The notes beneath the pieces were generated by a model that was given only the letters and a program-made list of their open reading frames with translations, was not told the origin of the DNA and did no database searches. A DNA stretch of 35,186 bases, from positions 1-35,186 of the forward strand of contig CAPI01000123.1 of NCBI GenBank assembly GCA_000333815.1, given 5' to 3'. This DNA comes from [Collinsella] massiliensis (GTDB lineage Bacteria; Actinomycetota; Coriobacteriia; Coriobacteriales; Coriobacteriaceae). This document shows positions 9,733 through 17,487 of the stretch, one piece after another. A program made the position numbers and the translations under genes. Within the stretch, counting starts at the first letter, position 1. Each line of letters opens with the position of its first letter.

Positions 9733-10209
9733 ATGCTGCGCATCGGACACGGATACGACGTTCACCAGCTCGTCGAGGGGCGGCGCTGCATCATCGGCGG
9801 CGTCGACATCCCGCACGAGCGCGGGCTGCTCGGCCATTCGGATGCCGACGTGCTCGCCCACGCGCTCGCCGACGCGATCCTCGGCGCGTGCCGGGGCGGC
9901 GACATCGGCAAGCTCTTCCCCGACACCGACCCGGCCTACGAGGGCGCGGACTCGCTCAAGCTGCTCTCCGCCGTCATGGGCTACGCGCGCGAGCGCGGGT
10001 ACGAGTTCGTCGATGCGGACTGCACCATCGCCTGCCAGGAGCCGAAGATCAGCCCGTACCGCGACGCGATGCGCGCGAACCTCAGCGCGGCGCTCGGCGT
10101 GCCTGTGGAGAGCGTGGGCGTGAAGGCCACAACGACCGAGCACCTGGGCTGGGAAGGCGAGGGCAGGGGCATCGGCGCCTGGGCGGTCTGCCTCCTCGAC
10201 CAGCGCTAA
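9733..10209 (+). CDS. ispF: 2-C-methyl-D-erythritol 2,4-cyclodiphosphate synthase
   Basis: IspF converts CDP-methylerythritol 2-phosphate to the cyclodiphosphate and CMP in the MEP isoprenoid pathway. The 158 residues match the normal family length. Visible motifs are GHGYDVH with metal ligands Asp9 and His11, the third ligand His43 in SDADVLAHALADAILGA, the GDIGKLFPDTDP loop, and the C-terminal TTTEHLGWEGEGRGI cytidine-site segment. I chose the ATG at 9733, which follows a GGAGAGGAG ribosome site; upstream in-frame starts lack one. A TATCAT -10-like hexamer is at 9670-9675. The gene stands alone here (ispD is not adjacent) and two hairpin repeats that may act as terminators follow directly. 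Confidence 0.96.
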   Translation: MLRIGHGYDVHQLVEGRRCIIGGVDIPHERGLLGHSDADVLAHALADAILGACRGGDIGKLFPDTDPAYEGADSLKLLSAVMGYARERGYEFVDADCTIACQEPKISPYRDAMRANLSAALGVPVESVGVKATTTEHLGWEGEGRGIGAWAVCLLDQR

Positions 10210-10210
10210 T

Positions 10211-10241
10211 TGATAAAAACCAGACAGGCTGGTTTTTATCA
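10211..10241. repeat. Palindromic repeat family A, copy 1
   Basis: A 31-bp inverted repeat with arms TGATAAAAACCAG and CTGGTTTTTATCA starts one base after the ispF stop. The A and T tracts on either side of a GC stem give it the form of a bidirectional terminator. Confidence 0.8.
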
Positions 10242-10257
10242 CGCGACCGCCGCCAGA

Positions 10258-10288
10258 TGATAAAAAGCAGACAGGCTGGTTTTTATCA
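10258..10288. repeat. Palindromic repeat family A, copy 2
   Basis: 31 bp, the same layout as copy 1, which lies 16 bp upstream. One arm carries AGCAG in place of ACCAG, leaving a single mismatch in the stem. Together the two copies form a doublet between ispF and the thiamine operon. Confidence 0.8.
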
Positions 10289-10349
10289 TTTTGGCATTGG
10301 TATGCCGTTCTGTAACATTTCGCCCACGCCCGTTGCCCGCGCGCGTGGG

Positions 10350-10358
10350 TGCTATCAT
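10350..10358 (+). promoter_or_regulatory. Extended -10 promoter element of the thiamine operon
   Basis: TGCTATCAT matches an extended -10 box (TGnTATAAT) and lies about 10 bp before the start of the TPP aptamer. No good -35 hexamer sits at normal distance. TATCAT-like boxes also precede ispF and the ubiquitin-like gene. Confidence 0.5.
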
Positions 10359-10365
10359 GAACCAC

Positions 10366-10465
10366 GATGCAGGGGTACCCGCGCGGCCTGTGCTGCCGCG
10401 CGAGTTGAGAGGGCATGCGCCCAACCCTTCGAACCTGTCAGGTAATGCTGTCGTAGGGAGCATGC
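10366..10465 (+). promoter_or_regulatory. TPP riboswitch (THI element)
   Basis: The leader carries the thi-box elements in order: GGGGTACCC, GTTGAGAGGG (the CTGAGA-type pyrimidine sensor), ACCCTTCGAACCTGTCAGG, and TAATGCTGTCGTAGGGA, closed by GCATGC. It binds thiamine pyrophosphate and represses the downstream genes when TPP is abundant. The roughly 100 nt between the aptamer and the thiM start should hold the expression platform. I see no clear U-tract terminator there, so control of translation start is more likely. Confidence 0.93.
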
Positions 10466-10563
10466 GTGCAAGCAAGGATGTCCGCTCGCAGGCGCGCCGT
10501 CCGATACGGGCTCGGCGCGGCATCACGCGGCACCGCTGCGCTTGCGCTCCAGGAGGGAACAAG

Positions 10564-11403
10564 ATGATCGAGAAAGCCGATCTGCAGGAGCAGGTTCGCG
10601 CGGCGGCCGCCCAGGTGCGCGCGACGAACCCCATGGCGCCGTCCATCACGAACACCGTCACCATCAGCTTCGTCGCAAACGCGCAGATCGCCGTCGGCGG
10701 CTCCGCCGCGATGGTCTACCTGCCGGACGAGGGCGAGGCCATGGCCGCCGCCGGCCCTGCCATGTACATCAACGTGGGCACGCTGCTGCCCATCTACGAC
10801 GAGACGCTGCCGCGCACGGCCGCGCGCCTCGCGGAGCTCGGTAAGCCCTGGGTGCTCGACCCGGTGGCCGTGGGCATCGGCGAGATGCGCACGCGCCTGC
10901 TCGCCGGCTTCAAGGAGCAGAAGCCCACGATCATCCGCGGTAACGCGTCCGAGGTCATCGCCCTCGCCGCCCTGTGGGGGCTCGAGGGCGCCGGCAGCCA
11001 GAGCCAGGTGCGCGGCGTCGACTCCACGCAGGAGGTCGACGAGGCGCGGGCTGCCGCCGTGGCGCTCGCGCGCTACACGGGCGGCGCCGTCGCCGTTTCC
11101 GGCGCGGTCGACCTCGTGACCGATGGCGAGACCGTGGCGCTCTCGCACGGTGGCTCGCCCTTCATGGCGCAGATCACGGGCTCCGGGTGCAGCCTGGGCG
11201 GCGTGTGTGCCGTGTACGCCGCGTGCGCGGAGACCCCGCTCGCCGCGGCGCTCGCCGCCGTGAACGTCTACAACCTCGCGGGTGCCCGTGCCGAGGCGCG
11301 CGTGAACGCGCCGGCGAGCTTCCAGGTGGCGTTCCTCGACGAGCTCTACCTCGCCACGCCGGAGGACATCGCGGCGAACCCGTTCGACCTCGAGGAGGCG
11401 TAA
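10564..11403 (+). CDS. thiM: Hydroxyethylthiazole kinase
   Basis: ThiM phosphorylates 4-methyl-5-(2-hydroxyethyl)thiazole with ATP in thiamine salvage. The 279 residues match the ribokinase-like ThiM family. Signature pieces are NPMAPSITNTVT (substrate site), VLDPVAVG, TIIRGNASEV, and ITGSGCSLG near residues 203-211, which holds the catalytic cysteine and anion hole. The ATG at 10564 follows AGGAGGGAAC. It is the first gene after the TPP riboswitch and ends three bases before the next gene, so the two are co-transcribed. No thiD is in the window, so pyrimidine phosphorylation must be encoded elsewhere. Confidence 0.96.
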   Translation: MIEKADLQEQVRAAAAQVRATNPMAPSITNTVTISFVANAQIAVGGSAAMVYLPDEGEAMAAAGPAMYINVGTLLPIYDETLPRTAARLAELGKPWVLDPVAVGIGEMRTRLLAGFKEQKPTIIRGNASEVIALAALWGLEGAGSQSQVRGVDSTQEVDEARAAAVALARYTGGAVAVSGAVDLVTDGETVALSHGGSPFMAQITGSGCSLGGVCAVYAACAETPLAAALAAVNVYNLAGARAEARVNAPASFQVAFLDELYLATPEDIAANPFDLEEA

Positions 11404-11406
11404 GGC

Positions 11407-11709
11407 ATGAACACCCTGGTAGCTGTTGCGATCGCGCCCGTGGGCGTGGGCGATGAGCTCAAGGAATACGTCGCCGACGTGGTGCGCGTGATCCGCGAGA
11501 GCGGGCTCTCGTGCCGCACGAACTCGATGTTCACCGAGATCGAGGGCGAGTGGGACGACGTGATGCGCGTCGTGAAGGACGCGACGTTCGTGCTGGCGGA
11601 GCGTGGCATCCGCACCGAGGTCGTGCTCAAGGCCGATATCCGCCCCGGGTTCGAGAACATGATGGAGCGCAAGGTGCGCGTGGTGGACGAGATCCTCGAC
11701 CAGGAGTGA
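11407..11709 (+). CDS. Thiamine-binding MTH1187/YkoF-type protein
   Basis: This 100-residue protein belongs to the MTH1187/YqgV (old DUF77) family, small ferredoxin-like-fold proteins that bind thiamine or hydroxymethylpyrimidine. Visible family features are the N-terminal strand VAVAIAPVGVG, the SGL-x-x-RTNSMFTEIEGEWDDVM central segment, and KADIRPG-x-ENM near the C-terminus. It begins three bases after thiM and shares its riboswitch, so a role in binding or delivering thiamine precursors is likely. The exact ligand cannot be told from sequence. The gene is full length. Confidence 0.88.
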   Translation: MNTLVAVAIAPVGVGDELKEYVADVVRVIRESGLSCRTNSMFTEIEGEWDDVMRVVKDATFVLAERGIRTEVVLKADIRPGFENMMERKVRVVDEILDQE

Positions 11710-11723
11710 TACGCAGGCGCCGG

Positions 11724-11754
11724 TGATAAAAAGGTGTCAGTCACCTTTTTATCA
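11724..11754. repeat. Palindromic repeat family A, copy 3
   Basis: 31 bp, with arms TGATAAAAAGGTG and CACCTTTTTATCA around TCAGT. It lies 14 bp after the stop of the MTH1187-type gene, inside the presumed thiamine operon. Confidence 0.85.
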
Positions 11755-11768
11755 CCTTGCGCAGTGAG

Positions 11769-11799
11769 TGATAATTTGGTGTCAGACACCTTTTTATCA
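11769..11799. repeat. Palindromic repeat family A, copy 4
   Basis: 31 bp, with left arm TGATAATTTGGTG and right arm CACCTTTTTATCA around TCAGA. It is 14 bp after copy 3. The left A-tract is altered, so as a terminator it would work best in the + direction. Confidence 0.85.
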
Positions 11800-11812
11800 C
11801 CCCGCGCGATAA

Positions 11813-11874
11813 GTCAATTGAACCCGTCCCCATTGTCTCGGTGAGTCAATTGAACCCGTCCCCAATGACTCAAG
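11813..11874. repeat. Direct repeat pair (family C) before thiE
   Basis: GTCAATTGAACCCGTCCCCA occurs twice in direct orientation, about 30 bp apart, followed by TTGTCTC in one copy and ATGACTC in the other. The CCCGTCCCC core is like that of many REP sequences. The second copy ends just before the thiE ribosome site. Confidence 0.75.
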
Positions 11875-11888
11875 GAAGGAAGCTGCAT

Positions 11889-12587
11889 ATGAGCATCCGT
11901 GAGAAGCTGGACATCTCGGCATACCTGGTGCTCGGGCCGGAGAACACGCTCGGACGCCCGGTGGCGGACGCGGTGCGCGCCGCGCTCGACGCCGGGTTCA
12001 CCATCGTGCAGGTGCGCTCGAAGGTGGCGGGTGCGCGCGAGCTCATGGAGTGCGCGCGGTCCGTGGCGGACGTCATCGCCGAGGCGGGCAAGGCCGACAC
12101 GGTGCCGCTGCTCATCGACGACCGGCTCGACGTGGCGCTCGCCTGCCGCGACGCCGGCATCAAGGTGGACGGCGTGCACGTGGGCCAGAGCGACATCCCG
12201 GTCGAGGTGTGCCGCCGCTACCTGGGCGAAGATTCCATCGTGGGGCTCTCCGCCGCAGCGCACGAGATGCGCCGCTACATCGAGACGGCGGATACCTCGC
12301 AGGTCGATTACCTCGGCGTGGGTCCGCTGCACGAGACGGCGACCAAGCCGGACTGCGGGCTCGACGATGATGGCCATGTCATCACCCGCAGCCTCGAGGA
12401 GCTCGCCGAGCTGCGGCGCGTGAGCCCGAAACCCATCGTCGTGGGCGGCGGCGTGAAGGCGGCGGACATCCCCGCGCTCGCGAAGACCGGCGTCGACGGG
12501 TTCTTCGTGGTCTCCGCCGTGGCGGGCGCGCCGGAGCCCTACGCTGCGGCGAAGGAGCTCGTCGACCTGTGGCGCGCGAACGCGTAG
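11889..12587 (+). CDS. thiE: Thiamine-phosphate synthase
   Basis: ThiE joins hydroxymethylpyrimidine pyrophosphate and thiazole phosphate to give thiamine monophosphate. The 232-residue TIM barrel carries QVRSK (canonical QlReK), LLIDDRLDVAL, VDGVHVGQSD, SAAAHEM, DYLGVGPLHETATKPD and VVGGGVKAADI. I chose the ATG at 11889 because AAGGAAGGAAG precedes it; the earlier in-frame GTG at 11841 lies inside a repeat. It belongs functionally with thiM but is separated from the two upstream genes by about 180 bp of palindromic and direct repeats. It may therefore be read at a reduced level or from its own start. A terminator follows at 12621. Confidence 0.95.
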   Translation: MSIREKLDISAYLVLGPENTLGRPVADAVRAALDAGFTIVQVRSKVAGARELMECARSVADVIAEAGKADTVPLLIDDRLDVALACRDAGIKVDGVHVGQSDIPVEVCRRYLGEDSIVGLSAAAHEMRRYIETADTSQVDYLGVGPLHETATKPDCGLDDDGHVITRSLEELAELRRVSPKPIVVGGGVKAADIPALAKTGVDGFFVVSAVAGAPEPYAAAKELVDLWRANA

Positions 12588-12620
12588 GGACGCGAGGCCG
12601 GACAACGTGCGAACGCCGTG

Positions 12621-12660
12621 GGGCGCGGGCGAGCTGTGAGGGCGTGCCCGCGCCCTTTTC
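12621..12660 (+). terminator. Rho-independent terminator after thiE
   Basis: Arms GGGCGCGGGC (12621-12630) and GCCCGCGCCC (12646-12655) form a 10-bp GC stem with a 15-nt loop, followed by TTTTC. Confidence 0.8.
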
Positions 12661-12662
12661 TT

Positions 12663-13315
12663 GAGAACGCTCAGGTGGGCGTTTGTCCGCGGCTTTGATT
12701 ACGCATCTTTCGGAAAGCCGGGATGTGATTTGTCCGATGCGGGATGCTTGTCAGCTTTACTACGGCCACGTCTGCTCCTCATCCGGAATGCTTGGGTCAA
12801 AAACCAAGATCACAGAATTTGATCGTCTGAGGCGCGTGATGCTGTATTCAGTGCACTCTGTGTGTATGCCGACTTATTGATTGATATATACGCTAAGGCA
12901 CAATCACCAACGCAGCGCCTTATGCCACCTTCTATGGACACGGATACCTATTGCCGGTCAGCTGACGAAATGATGCCATCCAGCTATTGAAACCGACCGT
13001 TTATCGGAAGGTAACTGCGCTCTGACACAAGAGAAACGCGTATGTAATATTTTGGAGTAAACTCCAACTAAGAAAATAAATCAGAAGTTTACGCCAAACC
13101 TGATGTAAACCCTTGTATTTGCATAGCCAGTTTGCGATGAAAGGGGGTGAAAGCAATCGATATGGCATATGACAGAGCTATGGATAGGCCTGCGAACGGT
13201 TTCGCGTTGTCGCGAGAACCGATGCGCTCTCCACCCTGACGGGACAGAACGGATTTTGTTCGCCGTCATAGGTTGAGTGCTCGAGTACTGGGCGCGATTG
13301 AGATGAGGTGGGGCA
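12663..13315. other. Long A+T-richer intergenic region upstream of the PTS operon
   Basis: About 650 bp without a convincing gene, clearly more A+T-rich than the flanks. A 65-codon frame with a TTG start at 12683 has no ribosome site and no family resemblance. A CGGCTTT/AAAGCCG hairpin lies at about 12690-12720. The last 270 bp hold the operator-like repeats listed separately and must contain the PTS promoter, though I cannot fix its -35 and -10 boxes. Confidence 0.5.
13052..13110. promoter_or_regulatory. Operator-like inverted repeats upstream of the PTS operon
   Basis: TTGGAGT-AA-ACTCCAA at 13052-13067 is a perfect 7-bp inverted repeat. Within it and just downstream the hexamer GTAAAC/GTTTAC recurs at 13057-13062, 13087-13092 and 13105-13110, the last two as an inverted pair. 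This is a plausible binding site for the RpiR-type regulator at the end of the operon; the link is inference. Confidence 0.4.
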
Positions 13316-13798
13316 ATGATTGTACTTGTGCGTTGCGATGATCGCTTGATCCACGGTCAATGCATGACCGTTATCGTCAAGGAATACGACATCAAAACCA
13401 TTCTGGTTGTAGATGACACCACGGCAAGCAACCCGATTCTAAAGTCAGTGTTCTCGGCAGCCGTGCCAAGCAATATGAAGGCACGGGTGGTGACGGTCGA
13501 CCAGGCCGTTTCAAAGATAAAGGCTGCAGCAGAGAACGATGTGCGCACCATGGTGCTCATGAAGTCGCCTGAGGTGTACTACCAGCTCCTGGAGAAATCA
13601 CCGGAACTTCCGCGGGATTTGAACATCGGCCCCATGTCCGCACGCAAGGGAGCTATCGATGTGCACCCCGCCATCCATCTGCTCCCCCAGGAGGGCGAGG
13701 CAATCAAGCAGGCGGTTGCCGCTGGAGCTCATGTGTGGTTCAGGCAGGTGCCCGGCCAGCCGATTATCGAATGGGACGAAGTGAAGGATCGCTTCTAG
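13316..13798 (+). CDS. Mannose-family PTS enzyme IIB
   Basis: 160 residues, the full length of a man/fru/sor-type IIB domain. The RCDDRLIHGQ motif holds the phosphorylated histidine, His13. IIB passes phosphate from IIA to the incoming sugar. The ATG at 13316 follows GAGGTGGGG. It is the first gene of an operon with IIC, IID, nanE, nagA and a Nif3-like gene. No IIA domain is fused or nearby, so a IIA encoded elsewhere must serve it. Given nanE and nagA downstream, the substrate is probably an N-acetylated amino sugar, most simply N-acetylmannosamine; this is inference. Confidence 0.93.
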   Translation: MIVLVRCDDRLIHGQCMTVIVKEYDIKTILVVDDTTASNPILKSVFSAAVPSNMKARVVTVDQAVSKIKAAAENDVRTMVLMKSPEVYYQLLEKSPELPRDLNIGPMSARKGAIDVHPAIHLLPQEGEAIKQAVAAGAHVWFRQVPGQPIIEWDEVKDRF

Positions 13799-13893
13799 AG
13801 CCGTCATCAGACAGTTGGTTCATAGAGCGAATCGAGAACGGACGGCGCATCGCGCTTTGTCCGCGCATCGGGATTCGAATGAGGAGGGAACGC

Positions 13894-14667
13894 ATGACAG
13901 TCTTTCAAGCACTCTTACTCGCGTTATTTGGATGGATGAGCTCCATCTACTCACCGGTGCTCATCGGCGGCCTGCTTGGATGGTATACCATCGGGCGTCC
14001 GCTCGTTTCTGGCGCGATTATCGGTTTCATCATGGGCGATGTCACCACGGGCGTCATCATGGGCGCTGCTATCCAGATGCTCTACATTGGCCTCGTGACC
14101 CCTGGCGGGTCGATGCCGGCGGACGTGAACTATGCGTCGTGGATCGGCATCCCGCTTGCCATGGCAGCGGGCGCGGGCGAGGAGTACGCCCTTGCGCTCG
14201 CCGTTCCGCTGAGCACGCTCGGTGTCCTCGCCGTGTACGGTTTGTGCGCCATCAACCTGTTCTTCGTGCACATGCAGGATAACGCCATTGACAAGGGCAA
14301 CCTCAAGCTTGCAGCACAAGTGCCCATCATCGGCCAGGTGACGAATTTTGTTTTGCGCTTCATTCCGATTTTCGTGATCGACCTGTTCGGCGCAGACCTC
14401 ATCACGCAGATCGTGAACATGATGCCCGTGCAGGTGACCGATATCCTGCAGATCTTTGCCAACATGCTCCCGCTCGTGGGCTTCATGCTTCTCATGCGGG
14501 TGCTTTGCAAGGTCGATTTCGACCTCATCTATTTCTGCATCGGCTTCTTGCTGGTCGCTGTGGGCGGTATGGCGATGATCCCGGTCGTCATCATCGCGCT
14601 CGCCATCGCATATGTGGGGTCGAAGGGTGATTTCAATGCGAAGAACGCTGAAGAGGAGGTCGAATAA
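13894..14667 (+). CDS. Mannose-family PTS enzyme IIC
   Basis: 257 residues, almost entirely hydrophobic segments, matching the EII-Sor IIC channel family. Typical pieces are the start TVFQALLLALFGWMSS, the GRPLVSGAIIGFIMGDVTTGVIMGAAIQMLYIG stretch (residues 35-68, recognised as a family signature) and GGSMPADVNYASW. It is the membrane transport subunit that works with IID. I chose the ATG at 13894 after GAGGAGGGAACGC; upstream in-frame starts overlap the IIB gene and lack a ribosome site. It ends one base before the IID start codon. Confidence 0.94.
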   Translation: MTVFQALLLALFGWMSSIYSPVLIGGLLGWYTIGRPLVSGAIIGFIMGDVTTGVIMGAAIQMLYIGLVTPGGSMPADVNYASWIGIPLAMAAGAGEEYALALAVPLSTLGVLAVYGLCAINLFFVHMQDNAIDKGNLKLAAQVPIIGQVTNFVLRFIPIFVIDLFGADLITQIVNMMPVQVTDILQIFANMLPLVGFMLLMRVLCKVDFDLIYFCIGFLLVAVGGMAMIPVVIIALAIAYVGSKGDFNAKNAEEEVE

Positions 14668-14668
14668 C

Positions 14669-15511
14669 ATGGCAGAGAACGCAACCGAAACCAAGCTGAG
14701 CAAGAAGACCATTGCTAGGGCATATTGGAGCTGGATGTTCTTCAATCTGTCCGTTCAGAACTTCGAGCGCATGCAGGGGCCAGCCGTTGTCAAGATGCTC
14801 GGCGATGTGCGCGAGGATTTGTATCCCGGCGATCCTGAAGCGCAGAAGAAGATGCTTGCGCGCCATGCCAACTTCTTCAATACCGAGCCCTATCTGGGCA
14901 GCCTCGTTCCCGGCGTGATCCTGGGCATGGAGGCGAGCAAGGCTGAAGGCGCTGATGTGCCTGACGAGCTTATCGACTCGATCAAGACGGCGCTTATGGG
15001 ACCGTTCGCGGGTATCGGCGACTCGCTGCTTCCCGGTACGATCATTCCCATCCTGCTTTCCATCGCGCTCGGCCTCTCCCCGAACGGAGAGCTTCTTGGA
15101 CCGATTTTCTACGTGGTCGTGTTCCTCGCCATCATGTTGCCGCTCACACGGTTCCTATTCACCTATGGCGCGCGTACCGGAGCATCTGCGGCATCGGCGC
15201 TCTTGGAAAGCGGCATCAAGGACAGGATCGTCTCTATCGCCCAGACTGTCGGACTGGTAGTCGTGGGTGCGGTGACCGCATCCTACACGCAGGTGAACAT
15301 CGGTCTGGTGTTTACGAGCGGCGACCTCACGATCGATATCGCTTCGATTTTCTCGACGCTCATGCCGGGTCTGCCCGTGCTGCTTATGGCGTTCCTTGCG
15401 TACTTCCTTATGGTCAAGAAGAAGTGGAGCGCCAATAGGATGATCCTGTTCTTCCTGATTGTTGCCATCGTGGGTTACTTCACGACGATCCTGACCGTTT
15501 CCGCTGCATAA
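14669..15511 (+). CDS. Mannose-family PTS enzyme IID
   Basis: 280 residues. The family signature NFERMQGPAVVKML at about residues 31-44 is clear, followed by GVILGMEA, GPFAGIGDSLLPGTIIPILLSIALGL and several membrane segments toward the C-terminus. IID pairs with IIC to form the sugar channel. The ATG at 14669 is right after the IIC stop, preceded by GAGGAGG inside the IIC coding end, so the two are translationally coupled. nanE starts 12 bp after this stop. Confidence 0.95.
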   Translation: MAENATETKLSKKTIARAYWSWMFFNLSVQNFERMQGPAVVKMLGDVREDLYPGDPEAQKKMLARHANFFNTEPYLGSLVPGVILGMEASKAEGADVPDELIDSIKTALMGPFAGIGDSLLPGTIIPILLSIALGLSPNGELLGPIFYVVVFLAIMLPLTRFLFTYGARTGASAASALLESGIKDRIVSIAQTVGLVVVGAVTASYTQVNIGLVFTSGDLTIDIASIFSTLMPGLPVLLMAFLAYFLMVKKKWSANRMILFFLIVAIVGYFTTILTVSAA

Positions 15512-15523
15512 GGGGGCAAGGCC

Positions 15524-16234
15524 ATGAAGGACGTGGTCAAGAGCCTCCTGGGAGGCGTGGTCATATCGTGCCAAGCCTATGAGGATTCGCCCATGTATGG
15601 GGCGGATGTGATGGCGCGGATGGCTCGATGCGCCGAGGTGGCAGGCGCTGCCGGCGTGCGCGCGTGCTGGCCGCAGGATGTGCGCGCCGTTCGCGCGGCG
15701 GTGGATCTTCCCATCGTGGGTATCAACAAGCGTTTCGGAACGGGCGATCCCCTCGATGACATCTTCATCACGCCAACGGTGGAATCTGCTGCAGAGGTCA
15801 TCGAAGCGGGTTGCGATATCGTGGGCATCGATTGCACGATTCGCCCTTCCCGTTCATTTGACGAGCTTGTGGCGCTGCTCTCAGAGGTTAAGGAGCGCTA
15901 TCCCGATATCGCCATCATGGCGGATCTCGCCACCGTCGAGGAGGCCGTGGCGGTTGCCGAAACCGGACTCGTGGATATCATCTCCACGACGCTTGCGGGC
16001 TATACGCGCCAGTCACTTGGACGTGCAAGCGAAGGTCCCGACCTTGAGACCTTGCGCGAGGTGAAGGCTTCCGTCGATTTGCCGGTGAACGGCGAGGGTC
16101 GCATCTGGGAGCTTGCGGACCTCAAGGCGGTTATCGACGCGGGTGCGGATATGGTGACGATTGGTTCTGCGGTAACGCGGCCGAATCTCATCGCAGAGCG
16201 GTTCGTTTCGGCCAACCGCCGCATGCGCTCATGA
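15524..16234 (+). CDS. nanE: N-acetylmannosamine-6-phosphate 2-epimerase
   Basis: NanE converts ManNAc-6-P to GlcNAc-6-P. The 236-residue TIM barrel shows VVISCQA near the start, GINKR with the likely catalytic Lys69, the FITPT segment, DIVGIDCTIRPSRS, and NGEGRIW with Glu191, then the phosphate-binding IGSAVTRP. It lies 12 bp after the PTS IID gene. No sialate lyase (nanA) or ManNAc kinase (nanK) gene is present, which fits ManNAc arriving already phosphorylated through the PTS. A few positions, such as Cys for Ala in the DATLRP motif, differ from better-known NanE proteins. Confidence 0.93.
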   Translation: MKDVVKSLLGGVVISCQAYEDSPMYGADVMARMARCAEVAGAAGVRACWPQDVRAVRAAVDLPIVGINKRFGTGDPLDDIFITPTVESAAEVIEAGCDIVGIDCTIRPSRSFDELVALLSEVKERYPDIAIMADLATVEEAVAVAETGLVDIISTTLAGYTRQSLGRASEGPDLETLREVKASVDLPVNGEGRIWELADLKAVIDAGADMVTIGSAVTRPNLIAERFVSANRRMRS

Positions 16235-16247
16235 TGCGCGTAGGCAC

Positions 16248-16313
16248 ATAGAGATTATCGTGGCGCCGATAGAGATTATCGTGGCGCCGATGCTCCCGTG
16301 GGGCATCGGCGCC
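16248..16313. repeat. 21-bp tandem duplication and hairpin between nanE and nagA
   Basis: A 21-bp unit beginning ATAGAGATTATCG and ending GGCGCCG is present twice, end to end (16248-16268 and 16269-16289). The second copy runs into a hairpin with perfect 11-bp arms GGCGCCGATGC (16283-16293) and GCATCGGCGCC (16303-16313). No T-run follows, so it is more likely an mRNA stability or processing element than a terminator. Confidence 0.75.
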
Positions 16314-16333
16314 CACTCTGTTAGAGGTGAAAC

Positions 16334-17476
16334 ATGGCTCGATGCATTCAAAGCAATAACGTGTGGTATCGGGGGCGCCTGCAACCTGCGTGGCTGGTAG
16401 TCGAGGATGGGAAGATCGTGCAGATCGGGGAGGGTACGCGCAAGCGGGCCGATGCGGATTACGGAGACCTGCTCGTGCTGCCCGGCTTCATCGATGCACA
16501 TACCCATGGGAACAACGGCGTGTCAACGGAGACCGCTGACGAGCGGGAGATGGAGCGCTGGCAGCGAGAGATTGCGGCTGAAGGCGTTACGTCGTTTGCT
16601 GCAACGACCGCGAGCTTTCCCTTCGAAGAGAATGTTGCAATTTTCGGACGCCTTGCGTCGTGCGTCGGTCGAGACGAGGGAGATGTACCTGGGGCAGAGG
16701 TGCTGGGAATCTACGTCGAGGGTAATTTTATCGACCCGGATCATCGAGGCGCCCAGGACATCGAAGCCATCGTGGAGCCGTCCATCGAGGTTCTCCAAAG
16801 GTACATCGAAGCGTCGCGGGGGACAATCATTCGCATGGTGCTTGCAATCGAGCACGATAGAGACCTTGCCGTGCTCGACTATGCGCGCTCGCAAGGAATC
16901 GGTGTGAGCGTTGGGCATAGCGCGGCGACGTACGCCGAGGTGCTCGATGCCTGCTGCCATGGGCTCGATGGCGTGACGCATACCTATAACGGGATGTCGC
17001 CCATGCATCATCGCGAGCCGGGCATCGTGGGAGCGGCGCTCGATATTCGCCAGCTCTATGCGGAAATCATCGCCGATGGCCATCATGTCAGCTGGCCTGC
17101 GGTGCGCCTGCTCGGCCGGATGAAAGGTATCGACCGTCTTGTGCTGGTGAGCGATGCAAGCCCGCTCAAGGGATTTGACGGAGCGCTTCCTTCGGGGATA
17201 CATATCGACGAAGAGGGCCAATTCCGCACCGATTCCGGGGCGCTCGCAAGCTCCTCCATGCGCATGTGCGACGGCGTGCGCAATTTGATGCTTCGCGCTG
17301 GATTGCCGTTTGCAGATGCGGTATGCGCGGCGACCATCAACCCAGCGCGCCTGCTCGGATGCGAGGCGCGCAAAGGGTCGCTTGAAGTGGGCAAGGATGC
17401 CGATATCGTTGTACTTGACCACACGTTCAATGTAGTGCAGACACTCTGCCGCGGTAGAGCGATGTTGATCGAATAG
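16334..17476 (+). CDS. nagA: N-acetylglucosamine-6-phosphate deacetylase
   Basis: NagA removes acetate from GlcNAc-6-P to give glucosamine-6-phosphate. 380 residues, normal length. Metal and catalytic residues of the amidohydrolase fold are visible: DAHTHG (His56, His58), Glu129 in YVEGNF, His195 in GHSAATYAE, His216 in HTYNGMSP, His250, and the catalytic Asp274 in VSDA. The usual EGPF at the metal Glu reads EGNF here. The ATG at 16334 follows GAGGTGAAAC. It acts directly after NanE and supplies glucosamine-6-phosphate to NagB, which is not in the window. Confidence 0.95.
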   Translation: MARCIQSNNVWYRGRLQPAWLVVEDGKIVQIGEGTRKRADADYGDLLVLPGFIDAHTHGNNGVSTETADEREMERWQREIAAEGVTSFAATTASFPFEENVAIFGRLASCVGRDEGDVPGAEVLGIYVEGNFIDPDHRGAQDIEAIVEPSIEVLQRYIEASRGTIIRMVLAIEHDRDLAVLDYARSQGIGVSVGHSAATYAEVLDACCHGLDGVTHTYNGMSPMHHREPGIVGAALDIRQLYAEIIADGHHVSWPAVRLLGRMKGIDRLVLVSDASPLKGFDGALPSGIHIDEEGQFRTDSGALASSSMRMCDGVRNLMLRAGLPFADAVCAATINPARLLGCEARKGSLEVGKDADIVVLDHTFNVVQTLCRGRAMLIE

Positions 17477-17487
17477 GAGGTAATCTC

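Noticed and set aside
10211-10288. CRISPR-like repeats from the family A doublet
   Set aside because: Only two units with a 16-bp spacer, strong self-complementarity and single copies elsewhere. No cas genes.
12683-12880. Possible 65-codon gene in the long gap before the PTS operon
   Set aside because: TTG start, no ribosome site, no similarity to a family and no coding bias.
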